Assembly (NCBI GenBank): GCA_030427505.1
Contig: JAUICH010000014.1
Span: 1 to 64,000 of the forward strand
Length of the DNA: 64,000 bases
Origin: Verrucomicrobiia bacterium
GTDB taxonomy: Bacteria > Verrucomicrobiota > Verrucomicrobiia > Verrucomicrobiales > DEV007
Direction: 5' to 3'
Part shown: piece by piece, positions 36,682 through 46,081 of the stretch
How the letters are laid out: every line of letters starts with the position of its first letter
How positions within the stretch are numbered: position 1 is the stretch's first letter
The notes under the pieces: model-generated
What the model was told of the DNA's origin: nothing
What the model saw: the letters and a program-made list of their open reading frames with translations, nothing else
The model's database searches: none
Program-made: the position numbers and the translations under genes

Positions 36682-39048
36682 ATGGTGTCCTCACTCGACC
36701 GGAAACTGCTGCGCGACCTGAGCCGGACGAAGGGCCAGGTGGTCGCCATTGCCGTGGTGATCGCCTGCGGCGTCGCCATGCTGGTCATGTGCCTGACCAC
36801 CCTGAAGTCACTGGAGAACAGTCAACTGACTTACTATGATCGCTACCGCTTCGCGGAAGTCTTCGCTCTCTTGAAGCGCGCTCCGGAGTCGCTGAAGGAC
36901 CGCATTCAGGAGGTCGAGGGCGTGGCCCGGGTGCAGACACGCGTGGTGGAGGGCGTGGTGCTGGACATCGAGGGCATGAGCGAACCCGCCGTGGGCCGCC
37001 TGATTTCCATTCCCGAAACGGGCGAGCCGGTGCTGAACTCCCTGCACCTGCGCAGCGGACGCTGGGTGGAAGTAGGCCGCCCGGGAGAGGTGATCGTCAA
37101 CGAGGTTTTCGCGGAGAACCACGGTTTTAAGCCGGGGGACAAGCTGCGCGCCGTGCTCAACGGCAGTATGGAAGAATTGCGGATCGTAGGCATCGCCATG
37201 TCGCCCGAGTACATCATTCAGATGCCAGAGGCGGCTCTGTTGCCGGACGACAAGCGCTTTGGCGTGTTCTGGATGGGCCGGGACCAGTTGGAGGCGGCGT
37301 TCAACATGGAGAGTGCCTTTAATGATGTGACGCTGACATTGCTGCCTGGCGCGAGTGAAGACGAAGTGATCCGCCGCCTGGATGGCCTCTTGGAGCGCTA
37401 TGGCGGCGTGGGCGCCATCGGACGGCACAACCAGATTTCCAACCGCTTTGTTTCCGAGGAGATTCAGCAACTTTCCGCCATGGCCTTCATCCTGCCGACG
37501 ATCTTCCTGGGGGTGGCGGCCTTTCTTCTGAACATTGTGCTGAAGCGTCTCATCGCTCTGGAGCGGGAGCAGATCGCGGTGTTGAAGGCTTTTGGCTACT
37601 CCCACTGGGACGTGGGGTGGCACTACCTGAAATTTGTCAGCGTCATCGCCCTGGGCGGGGTCGCGCTGGGCACATTGCTCGGCATCTGGTTTGGCCGGGG
37701 GATGACGGCCATGTACACGGAGTTTTACCGCTTTCCCGTGTTTGGGTTCGATCTCGACCTTGGTGTGATTGTTATCGGCGCCGTAGTCAGTCTGGGCGCG
37801 GCTTTCCTGGGCGTCTTTGGAGCCATCCGCGGCGCGATCAATCTTCCCCCGGCGGAAGCGATGCGGCCTGAGCCGCCCGCGAATTACAACGCCACCTTGG
37901 TGGATCGGCTGGGGTTGCGGAAATTGTTGTCCCAGGAGGCGCGCATCGTTCTTCGGGAACTGGGGCGCAAGCCGGGCAAGGCCTTCTTCACCTCCCTGGG
38001 GATCGCCATGTCTCTCGCCATCCTGGTGGTCGGAAACTACTCGCAGGACGCCATCAACTACCTGCAGGACTTCCAGTTCCGCCTGGCGGAACGGCAGGAC
38101 CTGACCGTCAGCTTTTTCGAGTCCGTGACGGGCAACGCGGTGAATCACCTTACAAGTGTGGACGGAGTGATCGCGGCGGAGGAATTTCGTAGCGTGCCCG
38201 TCCGTTTGCGCTCCGGCCATCTCAGCAAGGAAGTGGGCATCCAGGGCCTGGTGCCAAAGCCCGAGCTGTTCCGCCTGATGGATGCGGATGAGAACGTTAT
38301 TCCCGTGCCGGATGAAGGCCTGCTCCTGTCCGCCAAGCTGGGGGAACTGCTGCAGGTCTCGGTGGGAGACGTGCTGACCGTGGAAGTGCTGGAAGACAAA
38401 CGCCCCATCCGGCAGCTCACCGTGACGGGACTGGTGAATGACTTTGCGGGCACGGCCGCCTACATGGAACGGCGGGCCCTGAATGCCTTCATGCGGGAGG
38501 GCTCGAGAATCTCGGGCGCGTATCTGAAGATCGACAAAAAGCTGACTGACGAGATCTACCGTGAGTTGAAGGAAACGCCCATGGTTGCCAGTGTCTCCAT
38601 CAAAGACGCCGCCATGAAAAGCTTTCAAGAGACCTTCGCGGAGAACCTGTTACGGATGAAGCTGTTCAACATCGGCTTCGCCTGCGCCATCGCCGTGGGC
38701 GTGGTGTATAACAGCGCGCGGATCTCGCTTTCGGAACGCAGCCGGGACTTGGGTACGCTGCGCGTCATTGGTTTCACCAGGGGAGAGATCTCCGGCATTC
38801 TCCTGGGGGAGTTGGGGGTGGTGACGGCGGCGGCCATTCCCCTGGGGATGGGCATCGGCACCGGTCTGGTCTATTTGATGTCCAAGGGACTGGAGACCGA
38901 GCTCTACCGCATTCCCTTTGTGGTGAACCCGCAGACCTATGCCGTGGCGGCTCTTGTCATCATGGCAGCGTCTTTGATCTGCGGGCTGATCGTGCGCCGG
39001 AAACTGGACAAACTGGACTTGGTGGAAGTCCTCAAAGCCCGTATCTGA
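36682..39048 (+). CDS. Double FtsX-domain ABC permease
   Basis: A 788-aa permease from the ATG at 36682; the frame begins with a TTG at 36670 overlapping the ATPase stop. The architecture is doubled: N-terminal TM (VVAIAVVIACGVAMLVMCLT), a periplasmic MacB-type domain, three TMs (AFILPTIFLGVAAFLLNIVL; FGAIRGAINLPPAEAMRPE), then a second periplasmic domain and a second TM set (LLGELGVVTAAAIPLGMGIG), ending KLDLVEVLKARI. Such YbbP-like fusions serve as both halves of a Lol/MacB-like transporter. The neighbouring ATPase and HlyD-like adaptor complete the exporter. The substrate is not evident. Confidence 0.92.
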   Translation: MVSSLDRKLLRDLSRTKGQVVAIAVVIACGVAMLVMCLTTLKSLENSQLTYYDRYRFAEVFALLKRAPESLKDRIQEVEGVARVQTRVVEGVVLDIEGMSEPAVGRLISIPETGEPVLNSLHLRSGRWVEVGRPGEVIVNEVFAENHGFKPGDKLRAVLNGSMEELRIVGIAMSPEYIIQMPEAALLPDDKRFGVFWMGRDQLEAAFNMESAFNDVTLTLLPGASEDEVIRRLDGLLERYGGVGAIGRHNQISNRFVSEEIQQLSAMAFILPTIFLGVAAFLLNIVLKRLIALEREQIAVLKAFGYSHWDVGWHYLKFVSVIALGGVALGTLLGIWFGRGMTAMYTEFYRFPVFGFDLDLGVIVIGAVVSLGAAFLGVFGAIRGAINLPPAEAMRPEPPANYNATLVDRLGLRKLLSQEARIVLRELGRKPGKAFFTSLGIAMSLAILVVGNYSQDAINYLQDFQFRLAERQDLTVSFFESVTGNAVNHLTSVDGVIAAEEFRSVPVRLRSGHLSKEVGIQGLVPKPELFRLMDADENVIPVPDEGLLLSAKLGELLQVSVGDVLTVEVLEDKRPIRQLTVTGLVNDFAGTAAYMERRALNAFMREGSRISGAYLKIDKKLTDEIYRELKETPMVASVSIKDAAMKSFQETFAENLLRMKLFNIGFACAIAVGVVYNSARISLSERSRDLGTLRVIGFTRGEISGILLGELGVVTAAAIPLGMGIGTGLVYLMSKGLETELYRIPFVVNPQTYAVAALVIMAASLICGLIVRRKLDKLDLVEVLKARI

Positions 39049-39091
39049 CACTTTTTGAGAACCCGAAAACAGCCCTTATCCTTCTGAGAAC

Positions 39092-40315
39092 ATGAGAGAA
39101 ACCAAGAAACGCTGGGGCCGTAAAATCTTCTGGATCGTCGTAGGCCTGATCGTGTTACTGCTGATGGTAGTGGCCTTCATGCCCAAGCCTGTGCCCGTGG
39201 ACATGGCGGAGGTCGCGCGCGGTGGCTTGATGGTGACCGTGGACGAAGACGGAGAGACCCGGATCCGGGAAAAGTACGAAGTTTCCACGCCTTTGGACGG
39301 GCGCTTAATGCGAATCGAGCTGGACCCGGGCGACGAAGTGGTGGCGGGAGACACCCTGCTGGCTGCCCTGGAGCCGATCGATCCTTCGCTCTTGGACACC
39401 CGTACGCGGGCCCAAGCCGAGGCCCGGGTCAAAGCCGCGGAAGCCGCGGAGAAGCGAGCCAACGCGGATCTGGAACAGGCCAAGGCCGCGCTGGACTTCG
39501 CCAAAAAGGAACTGGTCCGCTCTCAAGCGCTTTATGAGCGGGGCAATACCTCCCGCCAGATGCTGGACGATGCCATTTACAAAGAACGGAGCGCGACCGA
39601 GAAATTCCACTCCTCCGAACTGGCGGTGCAGATCGCGGAGTTCGAACTGGAACAGGCCCGGGCGGCCCTGATCCATAGCAAGCTGGGCGATGAAGGTCTG
39701 GAGAAGCCTGAGTCCTGGCGCTTTGACATTCCGTCACCCATCAACGGGCGGGTGCTGAAGGTGCTTCAGGAAAGTTCCGCGGTGGTGACGGCGGGGACGG
39801 TTCTTCTGGAAATTGGAGATCCAAAAGATCTGGAGATCCAGATCGACGTGTTGTCGCGGGATGCGGTGAAGATCGAGCCCGGCGCGCGTGTCCTGCTGGA
39901 GCACTGGGGAGGGGACGATACCTTGAAAGCGCGGGTACGCCTGGTGGAACCCTCCGCCTTTACCAAGATATCTGCCCTGGGGGTGGAAGAACAGCGGGTC
40001 TACGTGCTGGCGGACTTTGACGAACCCGTGGAGCGCTGGAAGATGCTCGGTGACGGCTTCCGCGTGGAAGCCCGCATCGTGATCTGGGAGGGAACGGACG
40101 TTTTGAAAATTCCCTCCGGAGCCCTCTTCCGAAAGGGAGAAGACTGGGCGGTCTTCGCGGTGGTGGACGGAAAGGCGAAGCTGAAAACCATCAAGATCGA
40201 CCACAACAACGGGCTGGAAGTGCAGGTCCTGGAAGGCCTGGAAGCAGGCGGCAAAGTGATTCTCCACCCCAGCGACCGGGTGGAAGACGGTGTGAAAGTA
40301 GAGCCGCGGGGGTGA
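39092..40315 (+). CDS. HlyD/RND-type membrane fusion adaptor
   Basis: A 407-aa periplasmic adaptor. One N-terminal TM anchor (FWIVVGLIVLLLMVVAFMP) is followed by half of the lipoyl domain (YEVSTPLDGRLMRIELDPGD). A long alpha-helical hairpin rich in Ala/Glu follows (ARVKAAEAAEKRANADLEQA; DLEQAKAALDFAKKELV), then the second half of the lipoyl domain (FDIPSPINGRVLKVLQ) and a beta-barrel (VLLEHWGGDDTLKARVR). It probably bridges the FtsX-type permease to an outer-membrane factor, which is not encoded here. It is separated by 43 nt from the permease. Confidence 0.9.
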   Translation: MRETKKRWGRKIFWIVVGLIVLLLMVVAFMPKPVPVDMAEVARGGLMVTVDEDGETRIREKYEVSTPLDGRLMRIELDPGDEVVAGDTLLAALEPIDPSLLDTRTRAQAEARVKAAEAAEKRANADLEQAKAALDFAKKELVRSQALYERGNTSRQMLDDAIYKERSATEKFHSSELAVQIAEFELEQARAALIHSKLGDEGLEKPESWRFDIPSPINGRVLKVLQESSAVVTAGTVLLEIGDPKDLEIQIDVLSRDAVKIEPGARVLLEHWGGDDTLKARVRLVEPSAFTKISALGVEEQRVYVLADFDEPVERWKMLGDGFRVEARIVIWEGTDVLKIPSGALFRKGEDWAVFAVVDGKAKLKTIKIDHNNGLEVQVLEGLEAGGKVILHPSDRVEDGVKVEPRG

Positions 40316-40549
40316 GGGGGCGTGTTGGTGGTGTCCTCTGGTAGGGACGGTGGCGGTGCGGCGTGGAGTGGCCGGGTTCCCAGAGGGGGAGACAAGGAAT
40401 CGGAGTGAAGTCAAATTTGGTGTCTGAAGGGAGTGGAAGCCTCGCGTGTGCCGCACGCGATTTGCCCCTTCGGCCTGGATGCCAATGCAAAACCTTGATT
40501 TTTCGGTGGTTTCGTCCCTTCTTTGGCGCTTTCATCCGCCAGAGTTCGC

Positions 40550-41296
40550 ATGAACGAGTCCTCCAGCCCAGCCAGGAAGCACGAAAGACGGGAGTTGAAA
40601 GACTACACGCTGTCCGTGGTCATGCCCGTGTACAACGAGGAAGACTCCATCGAGATCTCCATCGCCCGGGTCTTGAACTGCGGGGTGCCGAACATCGAAC
40701 TAGTCGTGGTGAACGATGCTTCCCAGGACCGGACCCGGCAGATCCTGGAAGAAACGGACTGGGGCGGAAACGTGCGGCTCTTTCACCACGAAGAAAATCA
40801 AGGAAAGGGCGCGGCGCTGCGGACGGGTTTTGAAAAGGCAACCGGTGAGGTCGTGATCATCCAGGACGCGGACCTGGAGTATGACCCGGCGGAGTATCCC
40901 CGGCTGCTGGCGCCCATTGAGGCCGGGTCGGCGGACGTGGTGTATGGCTCACGCTTCGCGGGCGGGGAGGCGCACCGCGTGGTGTATTTCTGGCACATGC
41001 TGGGGAACCAGCTCATCACGCTCATGTCCAACATGTTTACCGACCTGAATCTGACCGACGTCGAGACCTGCTACAAGGTATTCAGGAGCGAGGTGCTGCG
41101 GGACGTGCGGATTGAAGAGAACCGTTTTGGGTTCGAGCCGGAGATCACCGCGAAGATCGCCAGGGGAAAACGCTGGCGAATATACGAGGTAGGCATCAGC
41201 TACCACGGCCGCACCTACGCCGAGGGGAAAAAGATCGGGTGGAAGGATGGTTTCCGGGCGATTTACGCCATCTTGAAGTACAATTTGTTCCGTTAG
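40550..41296 (+). CDS. GT2-family glycosyltransferase
   Basis: A 248-aa inverting glycosyltransferase of the dolichol-phosphate-mannose-synthase type, starting at the ATG at 40550 with open sequence upstream. The donor motifs are LSVVMPVYNEED, IIQDADLEYDP (DxD) and YGSRFAGGE. The late ENRFGFEPEITAKIARGKRW matches the family's 'e.gF..e.....a...' segment. No membrane helix is present, so it probably makes a polyprenyl-phosphate-sugar donor for membrane GT-C enzymes. The two minus-strand GT-C-like proteins that follow are convergent and could use such a donor. Confidence 0.9.
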   Translation: MNESSSPARKHERRELKDYTLSVVMPVYNEEDSIEISIARVLNCGVPNIELVVVNDASQDRTRQILEETDWGGNVRLFHHEENQGKGAALRTGFEKATGEVVIIQDADLEYDPAEYPRLLAPIEAGSADVVYGSRFAGGEAHRVVYFWHMLGNQLITLMSNMFTDLNLTDVETCYKVFRSEVLRDVRIEENRFGFEPEITAKIARGKRWRIYEVGISYHGRTYAEGKKIGWKDGFRAIYAILKYNLFR

Positions 41297-41377
41297 CGGC
41301 CATCTGGTGAATGGCGAAGCCTGCTCATCACAATTGGTGACAATGCAGGCTGAGGCGCGACGCCTTTGAAGCTTTCT

Positions 41378-43243
41378 TCAGGGCAAGGCGCTTTCTTCCG
41401 AGCACCACACCATCAGGTCTGGGCCATTCGGAAGGGGGACGAGAGTATAGTAAGAGACGACCAGTTCCGTTACGTACGCCTCCGGGTCCAATTTTCCATT
41501 GGTCAGGTCTATCTCCCAAAGTTGACCGGAGACATAGTGGACGTTCTGCTCGGTCAATTGGACCGGATGATCGCTCGAAGCGGGAATCCACTTAACCTTG
41601 GGCGGTTTGCGCGGATCGTCCTCGGGGGAATAGACGAACAGTTTTTTCCAGTTCGCCGTGCGCTCCAATTTTACGTCGATTAGGAAAGTGCGTTGGGAGG
41701 TAGTCCCCGGCTTTTGTTTCACGGTCAGGCTGGCGACTCCCTTGCTGTCTGGTGGGACAAAAGAGACGCGTTGAAAATCCCACCGCAATTGAGGCAGGGT
41801 GATGTCGATGGCCCGCCCGGTGAGCTTCTGGCCTTCAAAGCGTATTCCGCTTTCGGGAATCGGTCCGCAATCCGTCACGACCAGGTCTCCGGCCAGGAAG
41901 GCTTCTTGGTCAAAGGTGTCCGTCGAAGTGAGTGGCGGACCATGGAGATGATAGTCGAGGTACTCGGACCGTCCGGTGTGGAAGAACGTCTTGGTATTCA
42001 GATCGAGGGATTCGATGACTGCGGCGGTATTCCTCCAGGCTTCCCTGGGAAACTTCGGGCGCCGCGCCTCGTGCAGGCCAGTCTGAAGCACAATCAGGCC
42101 CAGGAAGAGGGTTGCCATGGCGAAGCGAAGCGTGATCCCCGCCTTGCCTTGAAAATCTTCCAGAATGAAAGAGAGGCTGTCCCCGATGACAAAGGTCATC
42201 GGAATCAGCATAAAAGCCAGGTTTCGGAAAAGGATGCCTTTGACGATCAGCGCCAAGCCGAATGCGCCCAGGGAGGCCAGGGACAACAGGCTCAGCGCCA
42301 AGGCTTCGGCTTGCTTGGAACAGGCGCTGGCGAAGCTTTCCCCGGAATGTTTTTCAGAGCTCTTATTCACCAACCACCACAGCAGGAGCGGCAAACCGAT
42401 GAGGGCGGAGAACGAAAGAATGGAAACGGCCGTGATTGAGTCTCCGTTGCCGCCGGGAACGAACATCGCCACCATTCTCAGGGGCGCATCCAGGTGGAAA
42501 AAGTCTCCGACGGTCAAGGCGGTGTCGGGGGAAGCCGTCCTCCAGAATCTCAGGTAGGACGGGACATAGATCATGAGAATGGCCGCCAGACTCACGCCGC
42601 CCGTGACCAGGGTCCGCCAGTCGCGGCGGAGCAGGAACAACAGCAGGAGTGCGGTGCCTCCAAAGAAAACGAACGGCGGCAGGGTCCATGTGCCCAGTAC
42701 GACCGAGGCGCCCAGCGGGATCAGAAGGCGATGCCGTTTCGTGGTGACACAGCGCGCAACCAGGATGCAAACCAACAAGGCGAACAAGCCCAGCATGCCA
42801 TAGCCCCGGGCGGTCAGGGTGATGGAAAACATGGGATTGTCTCCAATCAATACCCAGCCAAAAAGTAAGGCGGCAAGCCAGTGGCCGCGTTTTCCGAAGT
42901 AGAAAACGCCAATCACCAGCGTCAGGCCCACGCAGATGAAGGTCAGTAGCCGGGCGCGGAAGGGGTCCATGGTGGCTCCCCCCATGACCACTGTGTTCAA
43001 CGCGTTGAACAGCATGTGGTTGTTGGGAGTGTGCCAATCCAGGAGACAGTAGAGAGGTCCGCGGCCGGAAAAATCGTGGATCGAGTAGATCTCGTCAGTC
43101 CACAACGACGTCGTGGCGTAGTAATGAAAATCGGGGAAGCAGTGGTAAATCAGCCAGGCGATTCCGGTCAGGCACAACACTGCGAACAGGACGCCTCTCC
43201 AACGAGAGCGGTCTCCAGCGGAATTCTGAGTGACGGCTACCAC
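41378..43243 (-). CDS. GT-C-like polytopic membrane protein, paralogue 1
   Basis: A 621-aa protein with about ten membrane helices in the N-terminal two-thirds and a soluble periplasmic C-terminus. The first extracellular loop reads LWTDEIYSIHDF with an acidic DE pair, as in GT39/GT83-type GT-C transferases. Further blocks are LLDWHTPNNHMLFNALN and TARGYGMLGLFALLV, both repeated in the next gene. The C-terminal half has beta-rich repeats (FEGQKLTGRAIDITLPQLRW). A polyprenyl-phosphate-sugar donor would come from an enzyme like the adjacent GT2. It could also be a non-catalytic relative. Confidence 0.75.
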   Translation of the reverse strand: MVAVTQNSAGDRSRWRGVLFAVLCLTGIAWLIYHCFPDFHYYATTSLWTDEIYSIHDFSGRGPLYCLLDWHTPNNHMLFNALNTVVMGGATMDPFRARLLTFICVGLTLVIGVFYFGKRGHWLAALLFGWVLIGDNPMFSITLTARGYGMLGLFALLVCILVARCVTTKRHRLLIPLGASVVLGTWTLPPFVFFGGTALLLLFLLRRDWRTLVTGGVSLAAILMIYVPSYLRFWRTASPDTALTVGDFFHLDAPLRMVAMFVPGGNGDSITAVSILSFSALIGLPLLLWWLVNKSSEKHSGESFASACSKQAEALALSLLSLASLGAFGLALIVKGILFRNLAFMLIPMTFVIGDSLSFILEDFQGKAGITLRFAMATLFLGLIVLQTGLHEARRPKFPREAWRNTAAVIESLDLNTKTFFHTGRSEYLDYHLHGPPLTSTDTFDQEAFLAGDLVVTDCGPIPESGIRFEGQKLTGRAIDITLPQLRWDFQRVSFVPPDSKGVASLTVKQKPGTTSQRTFLIDVKLERTANWKKLFVYSPEDDPRKPPKVKWIPASSDHPVQLTEQNVHYVSGQLWEIDLTNGKLDPEAYVTELVVSYYTLVPLPNGPDLMVWCSEESALP

Positions 43244-43364
43244 GAGATGGATAGGGCCTTGGTTCGAAACCTCTTTGCGTCAGCATTCTGAAAAGCGAAG
43301 CTGGAGAGTCAAGCCGGAGTTGGTGAATTCAAGCGGTCGAGGCGAGACGTGGCTGTGTCAGGAC

Positions 43365-45206
43365 CTATTCCTCTTCCGGGCACCAGACTTTCAGCGCGGG
43401 ACCGTCCGGCATGGGCGCCCGGATATAGTAGGAGAAGGTGAGTTCCGTTACCCCGGACTCCGAGGCGCCGTTGAGTTCCGTGAGATCCAGCTCCCAAAGC
43501 TCTTCCGTGACGGAGTGTATGCGCTCATCTTTTAGAGTTCTCCAGGTTCCTGCCATGGTCAGCCATTTGACCTTCGGCGGCTTACGGGAGTCGTTGTTAG
43601 GTGAATAGAGAAAGAGATGGCCGCACCCTGCTTTGCCAGGAGTAAGTGTGGCGTGCACCTCGAAGGTGCGGTGCGAGTCCGTGCCGGGTTTTTCCCGGAC
43701 CGAAAGGTCCGCCACCCCTTGCCGGTCCGGAGGCACGAAGGAGATTCGCTGATATTCCCACCGCAGTTGGGGTACGGTTAGGTCGACAGCGCGGCCGGTA
43801 ATCTTCCGGCCCTCGAAGCGGCTGCCGTCTTCCGGAGGCGGCCCGCTGTCCACGACGACGAGTTTCCCAGATTGGAAGGCGCTTTCGTCCAACTGCGGGA
43901 TGGTTTCCGGGGGCGCGCCTGGGAAGTGGAGGTAGAGCGTGTCAGGACGGCCCACGCCATAGTAGGGCTTCTCCAAGAGGTTCAGTCTTTCCAGCACGTC
44001 CACCATTTCCCCCCAGGCTTCGATGGGTAGCAGCCGGCGTCCCTGAGTACGCGCGTGGGTTTGGAAGACAATTGCGGTGACGAACGCCAGGGTCACCGCG
44101 GCGCGGACCAGAGCGGGCTTCCACCGGACGGCACGTAACAGGCGGAAAAGGCTCTCACCCCAAACAATGGTCAGAGGAATCAGCAGATAGGCCGTGGTCC
44201 GGAAGAGGGGACGCTTGAGGATCAACGCGATCGCATACGCGCTCAGTACTCCGGCGGCCAGCAATGCCATCGAGAGGAACTCGGCATGGTCTTGCCGCGT
44301 AGTTTCGGCAGGGCCCTTGTTTCCGGAAGAAGATTCGCGTTGAAGATACCAGAACAAGACCGGAAATACGGCCATCCCGGCCAGTAAGATGCCTGCCACG
44401 AGGAGGTTGTTCCCCATGGGAAAGAAGCTGGCGATGGCTTTAAGAGGAGCGGCAAGCTCGTGGAACTGACCCGGGAAGAAATTATCCTGAAACTCCGGCC
44501 GCTTCAGAACTTTCAAATAGGGGGGCACATAGATGGCGAGTATGGCCGCCAGGGTGGCGCCTCCCGCGATCAAGGTCTGCCAGTTCCGCTTCAAGAGGAA
44601 CAGGAAGAGCAGGACCGGCCCGCCAAAGAACACAAAGGAAGTGACGGTCCAGGAACCCAATACAACCGTCAGGGAAAGCAGCACGAGGTAAACCGGTTTC
44701 CAGGTGGCCGTGTAGAGCGGGACCAGCAGGCAGAAGATCAGGGCGAACAGATTCAACAGCCCATAACCGCGGGCGGTAAAGGAAACATCAAGCATGGCAT
44801 CGCTTCCAATCAGGACCCAGCAGACAAGTAAGGCCGTAAGCCAATGCCCTTTCCGGCCATGGGCCACAAAGGCGATGGCCAGCGCCAATGCCACGAAGAC
44901 CATTGAGAGCAGGCGCATTCGCAGGGGATTGAGACTGTCCGCGCCGGGAAACAGAGAGTTCAGCGCATTGAACAGCATGTGGTTGTTCGGCGCGTGCCAG
45001 TCCGTGAGGCAGTGAATGAAGCCCTGGGACGTGAACGCGGTGACGGAGTAGATCTCATCCGTCCAAAGGGAGCTGGTGGCGTAGTGGTGAATCTCCGGTA
45101 CGCACTGAAAGATCAACCAGGCCGAAGTCAGGACGCAAAGCAGGGCTTCCAGGAGACGGCCGCCAGATGAAGGATTCAGATTTTGTTTCAGGAGGGTGCG
45201 ATTCAC
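43365..45206 (-). CDS. GT-C-like polytopic membrane protein, paralogue 2
   Basis: A 613-aa tandem paralogue of the downstream minus-strand gene (121-nt gap), with the same LWTDEIYSVTAF loop, LTDWHAPNNHMLFNALN and TARGYGLLNLFALIF blocks. The C-terminal soluble part also matches (FEGRKITGRAVDLTVPQLRW). The shared blocks imply a gene duplication before divergence in between. The promoter lies in the 210-nt gap shared with the small membrane protein gene, where two GTAATTAC palindromes sit. The expected role is transfer of a sugar at the outer face of the inner membrane; acceptor unknown. Confidence 0.75.
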   Translation of the reverse strand: MNRTLLKQNLNPSSGGRLLEALLCVLTSAWLIFQCVPEIHHYATSSLWTDEIYSVTAFTSQGFIHCLTDWHAPNNHMLFNALNSLFPGADSLNPLRMRLLSMVFVALALAIAFVAHGRKGHWLTALLVCWVLIGSDAMLDVSFTARGYGLLNLFALIFCLLVPLYTATWKPVYLVLLSLTVVLGSWTVTSFVFFGGPVLLFLFLLKRNWQTLIAGGATLAAILAIYVPPYLKVLKRPEFQDNFFPGQFHELAAPLKAIASFFPMGNNLLVAGILLAGMAVFPVLFWYLQRESSSGNKGPAETTRQDHAEFLSMALLAAGVLSAYAIALILKRPLFRTTAYLLIPLTIVWGESLFRLLRAVRWKPALVRAAVTLAFVTAIVFQTHARTQGRRLLPIEAWGEMVDVLERLNLLEKPYYGVGRPDTLYLHFPGAPPETIPQLDESAFQSGKLVVVDSGPPPEDGSRFEGRKITGRAVDLTVPQLRWEYQRISFVPPDRQGVADLSVREKPGTDSHRTFEVHATLTPGKAGCGHLFLYSPNNDSRKPPKVKWLTMAGTWRTLKDERIHSVTEELWELDLTELNGASESGVTELTFSYYIRAPMPDGPALKVWCPEEE

Positions 45207-45338
45207 GTATTGCTGGGCTGGGACCGGTTTGAAAACAGACCGCTAAGTCTGGTGGGGGTTGGCTTGGGGTCAAGGTCCGGCTTCGGGCGGAACCCCAATT
45301 TAACAGCCGGAAAGACAATTTCGCGGCAATCATGCTCA

Positions 45339-45357
45339 GTAATTACAAAGTAATTAC
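45339..45357. promoter_or_regulatory. Paired GTAATTAC palindromes, candidate operator
   Basis: Two identical 8-bp palindromes GTAATTAC lie at 45339-45346 and 45350-45357, giving an 11-bp centre-to-centre distance, about one helical turn. They stand between the divergent GT-C-like gene (minus) and a 54-aa membrane protein gene (plus). A TATATT box lies at 45389-45394. This geometry suits a dimeric regulator on one DNA face. The regulator is unknown. Confidence 0.5.
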
Positions 45358-45416
45358 AGTCAATCCTTCCCAAGCCTGGGATTTGTTCTATATTAAGATA
45401 AGGAGGAAATACGGAA

Positions 45417-45581
45417 ATGACGACACACCGGAAATGGATTGGAACCCTCTTTGTGACGATCGGGCTGCTCTTTTGTGCGCTCAGTCCGGTCGATCCCACG
45501 GGAATTGTCGCGCTGGCTTTTGGAGTCATCGTGGCCTTCATCGGCCTGTCCATGTTGGCGAGACAGCATTTGGACCTGTAG
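45417..45581 (+). CDS. Small membrane protein (54 aa)
   Basis: A 54-aa protein that begins MTTHRKWIGTLFVTIGLLFC and continues ALSPVDPTGIVALAFGVIVA before ending ARQHLDL. It has two hydrophobic segments separated by a short polar turn, so a hairpin membrane protein is likely. A perfect Shine-Dalgarno AAGGAGG (45400-45406) lies 10 nt before the ATG, the strongest in this part of the window. It is preceded by a TATATT box and the paired GTAATTAC palindromes. No homologue was recognised. The strong translation signal argues that it is a real gene. Confidence 0.65.
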   Translation: MTTHRKWIGTLFVTIGLLFCALSPVDPTGIVALAFGVIVAFIGLSMLARQHLDL

Positions 45582-45641
45582 GTTGGGGGAAGGCGTTGGG
45601 TGGCATTGACGCTCCGGAGGGAGTTCGCTAGTCTGGTTTGA

Positions 45642-46079
45642 ATGGCGGACCCCGAGAAGCGATCCAAGGCTGGCGAGAGTGTGGTACTCGGCCTGGCCAC
45701 CAGCTTTGTAATTCTGCGGGTGCGCCGCTACCGCCGGAACCTGCTTTTCATCCTCACCTTGCTGGTGTTGCTGATGTCCTTCGGGGGAGCGGTCTTGTTC
45801 ATCGAGCCGCTGATGGCGCGCCCCGTGATTTTTACGGTGTACTGGGCGGTCTGTTTTGGGTTGGTGTTCTTGATACTCATGCTCGCGATCTATGACCTGA
45901 TGCGAGTCCGCGTGGAGGGGCAGAAGTCGATGAGAGAAATGGAGACAAAGCTCGAAGGCATCAAGGCGGAGGCCCTGGAAGCCGCCGCACGGGTAAAGAG
46001 GGAGCAAGAGAAAGCCGCAAGGAACGGCAACGAACCACAGCCGCGGCCCAACCCGTCCGGGGAATCAGGGCGGGAATAG
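45642..46079 (+). CDS. Two-TM protein with a coiled-coil tail
   Basis: A 145-aa protein of unknown function. Two adjacent transmembrane helices (LLFILTLLVLLMSFGGAVLF; PVIFTVYWAVCFGLVFLILM) are followed by a charged, helical tail (GQKSMREMETKLEGIKAEAL) likely to form a coiled coil in the cytoplasm. It follows the 54-aa membrane protein by 60 nt on the same strand and may be co-transcribed with it. It is convergent with the LON-domain gene with only 2 nt between the stops. No family was recognised. Confidence 0.65.
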   Translation: MADPEKRSKAGESVVLGLATSFVILRVRRYRRNLLFILTLLVLLMSFGGAVLFIEPLMARPVIFTVYWAVCFGLVFLILMLAIYDLMRVRVEGQKSMREMETKLEGIKAEALEAAARVKREQEKAARNGNEPQPRPNPSGESGRE

Positions 46080-46081
46080 CG

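Noticed and set aside
36808-38628. 606-aa frame antisense to the FtsX permease
   Set aside because: It is rich in His/Gln/Arg without domain pattern and lies wholly opposite a well-supported permease gene; GC-rich codon bias creates such mirror frames.
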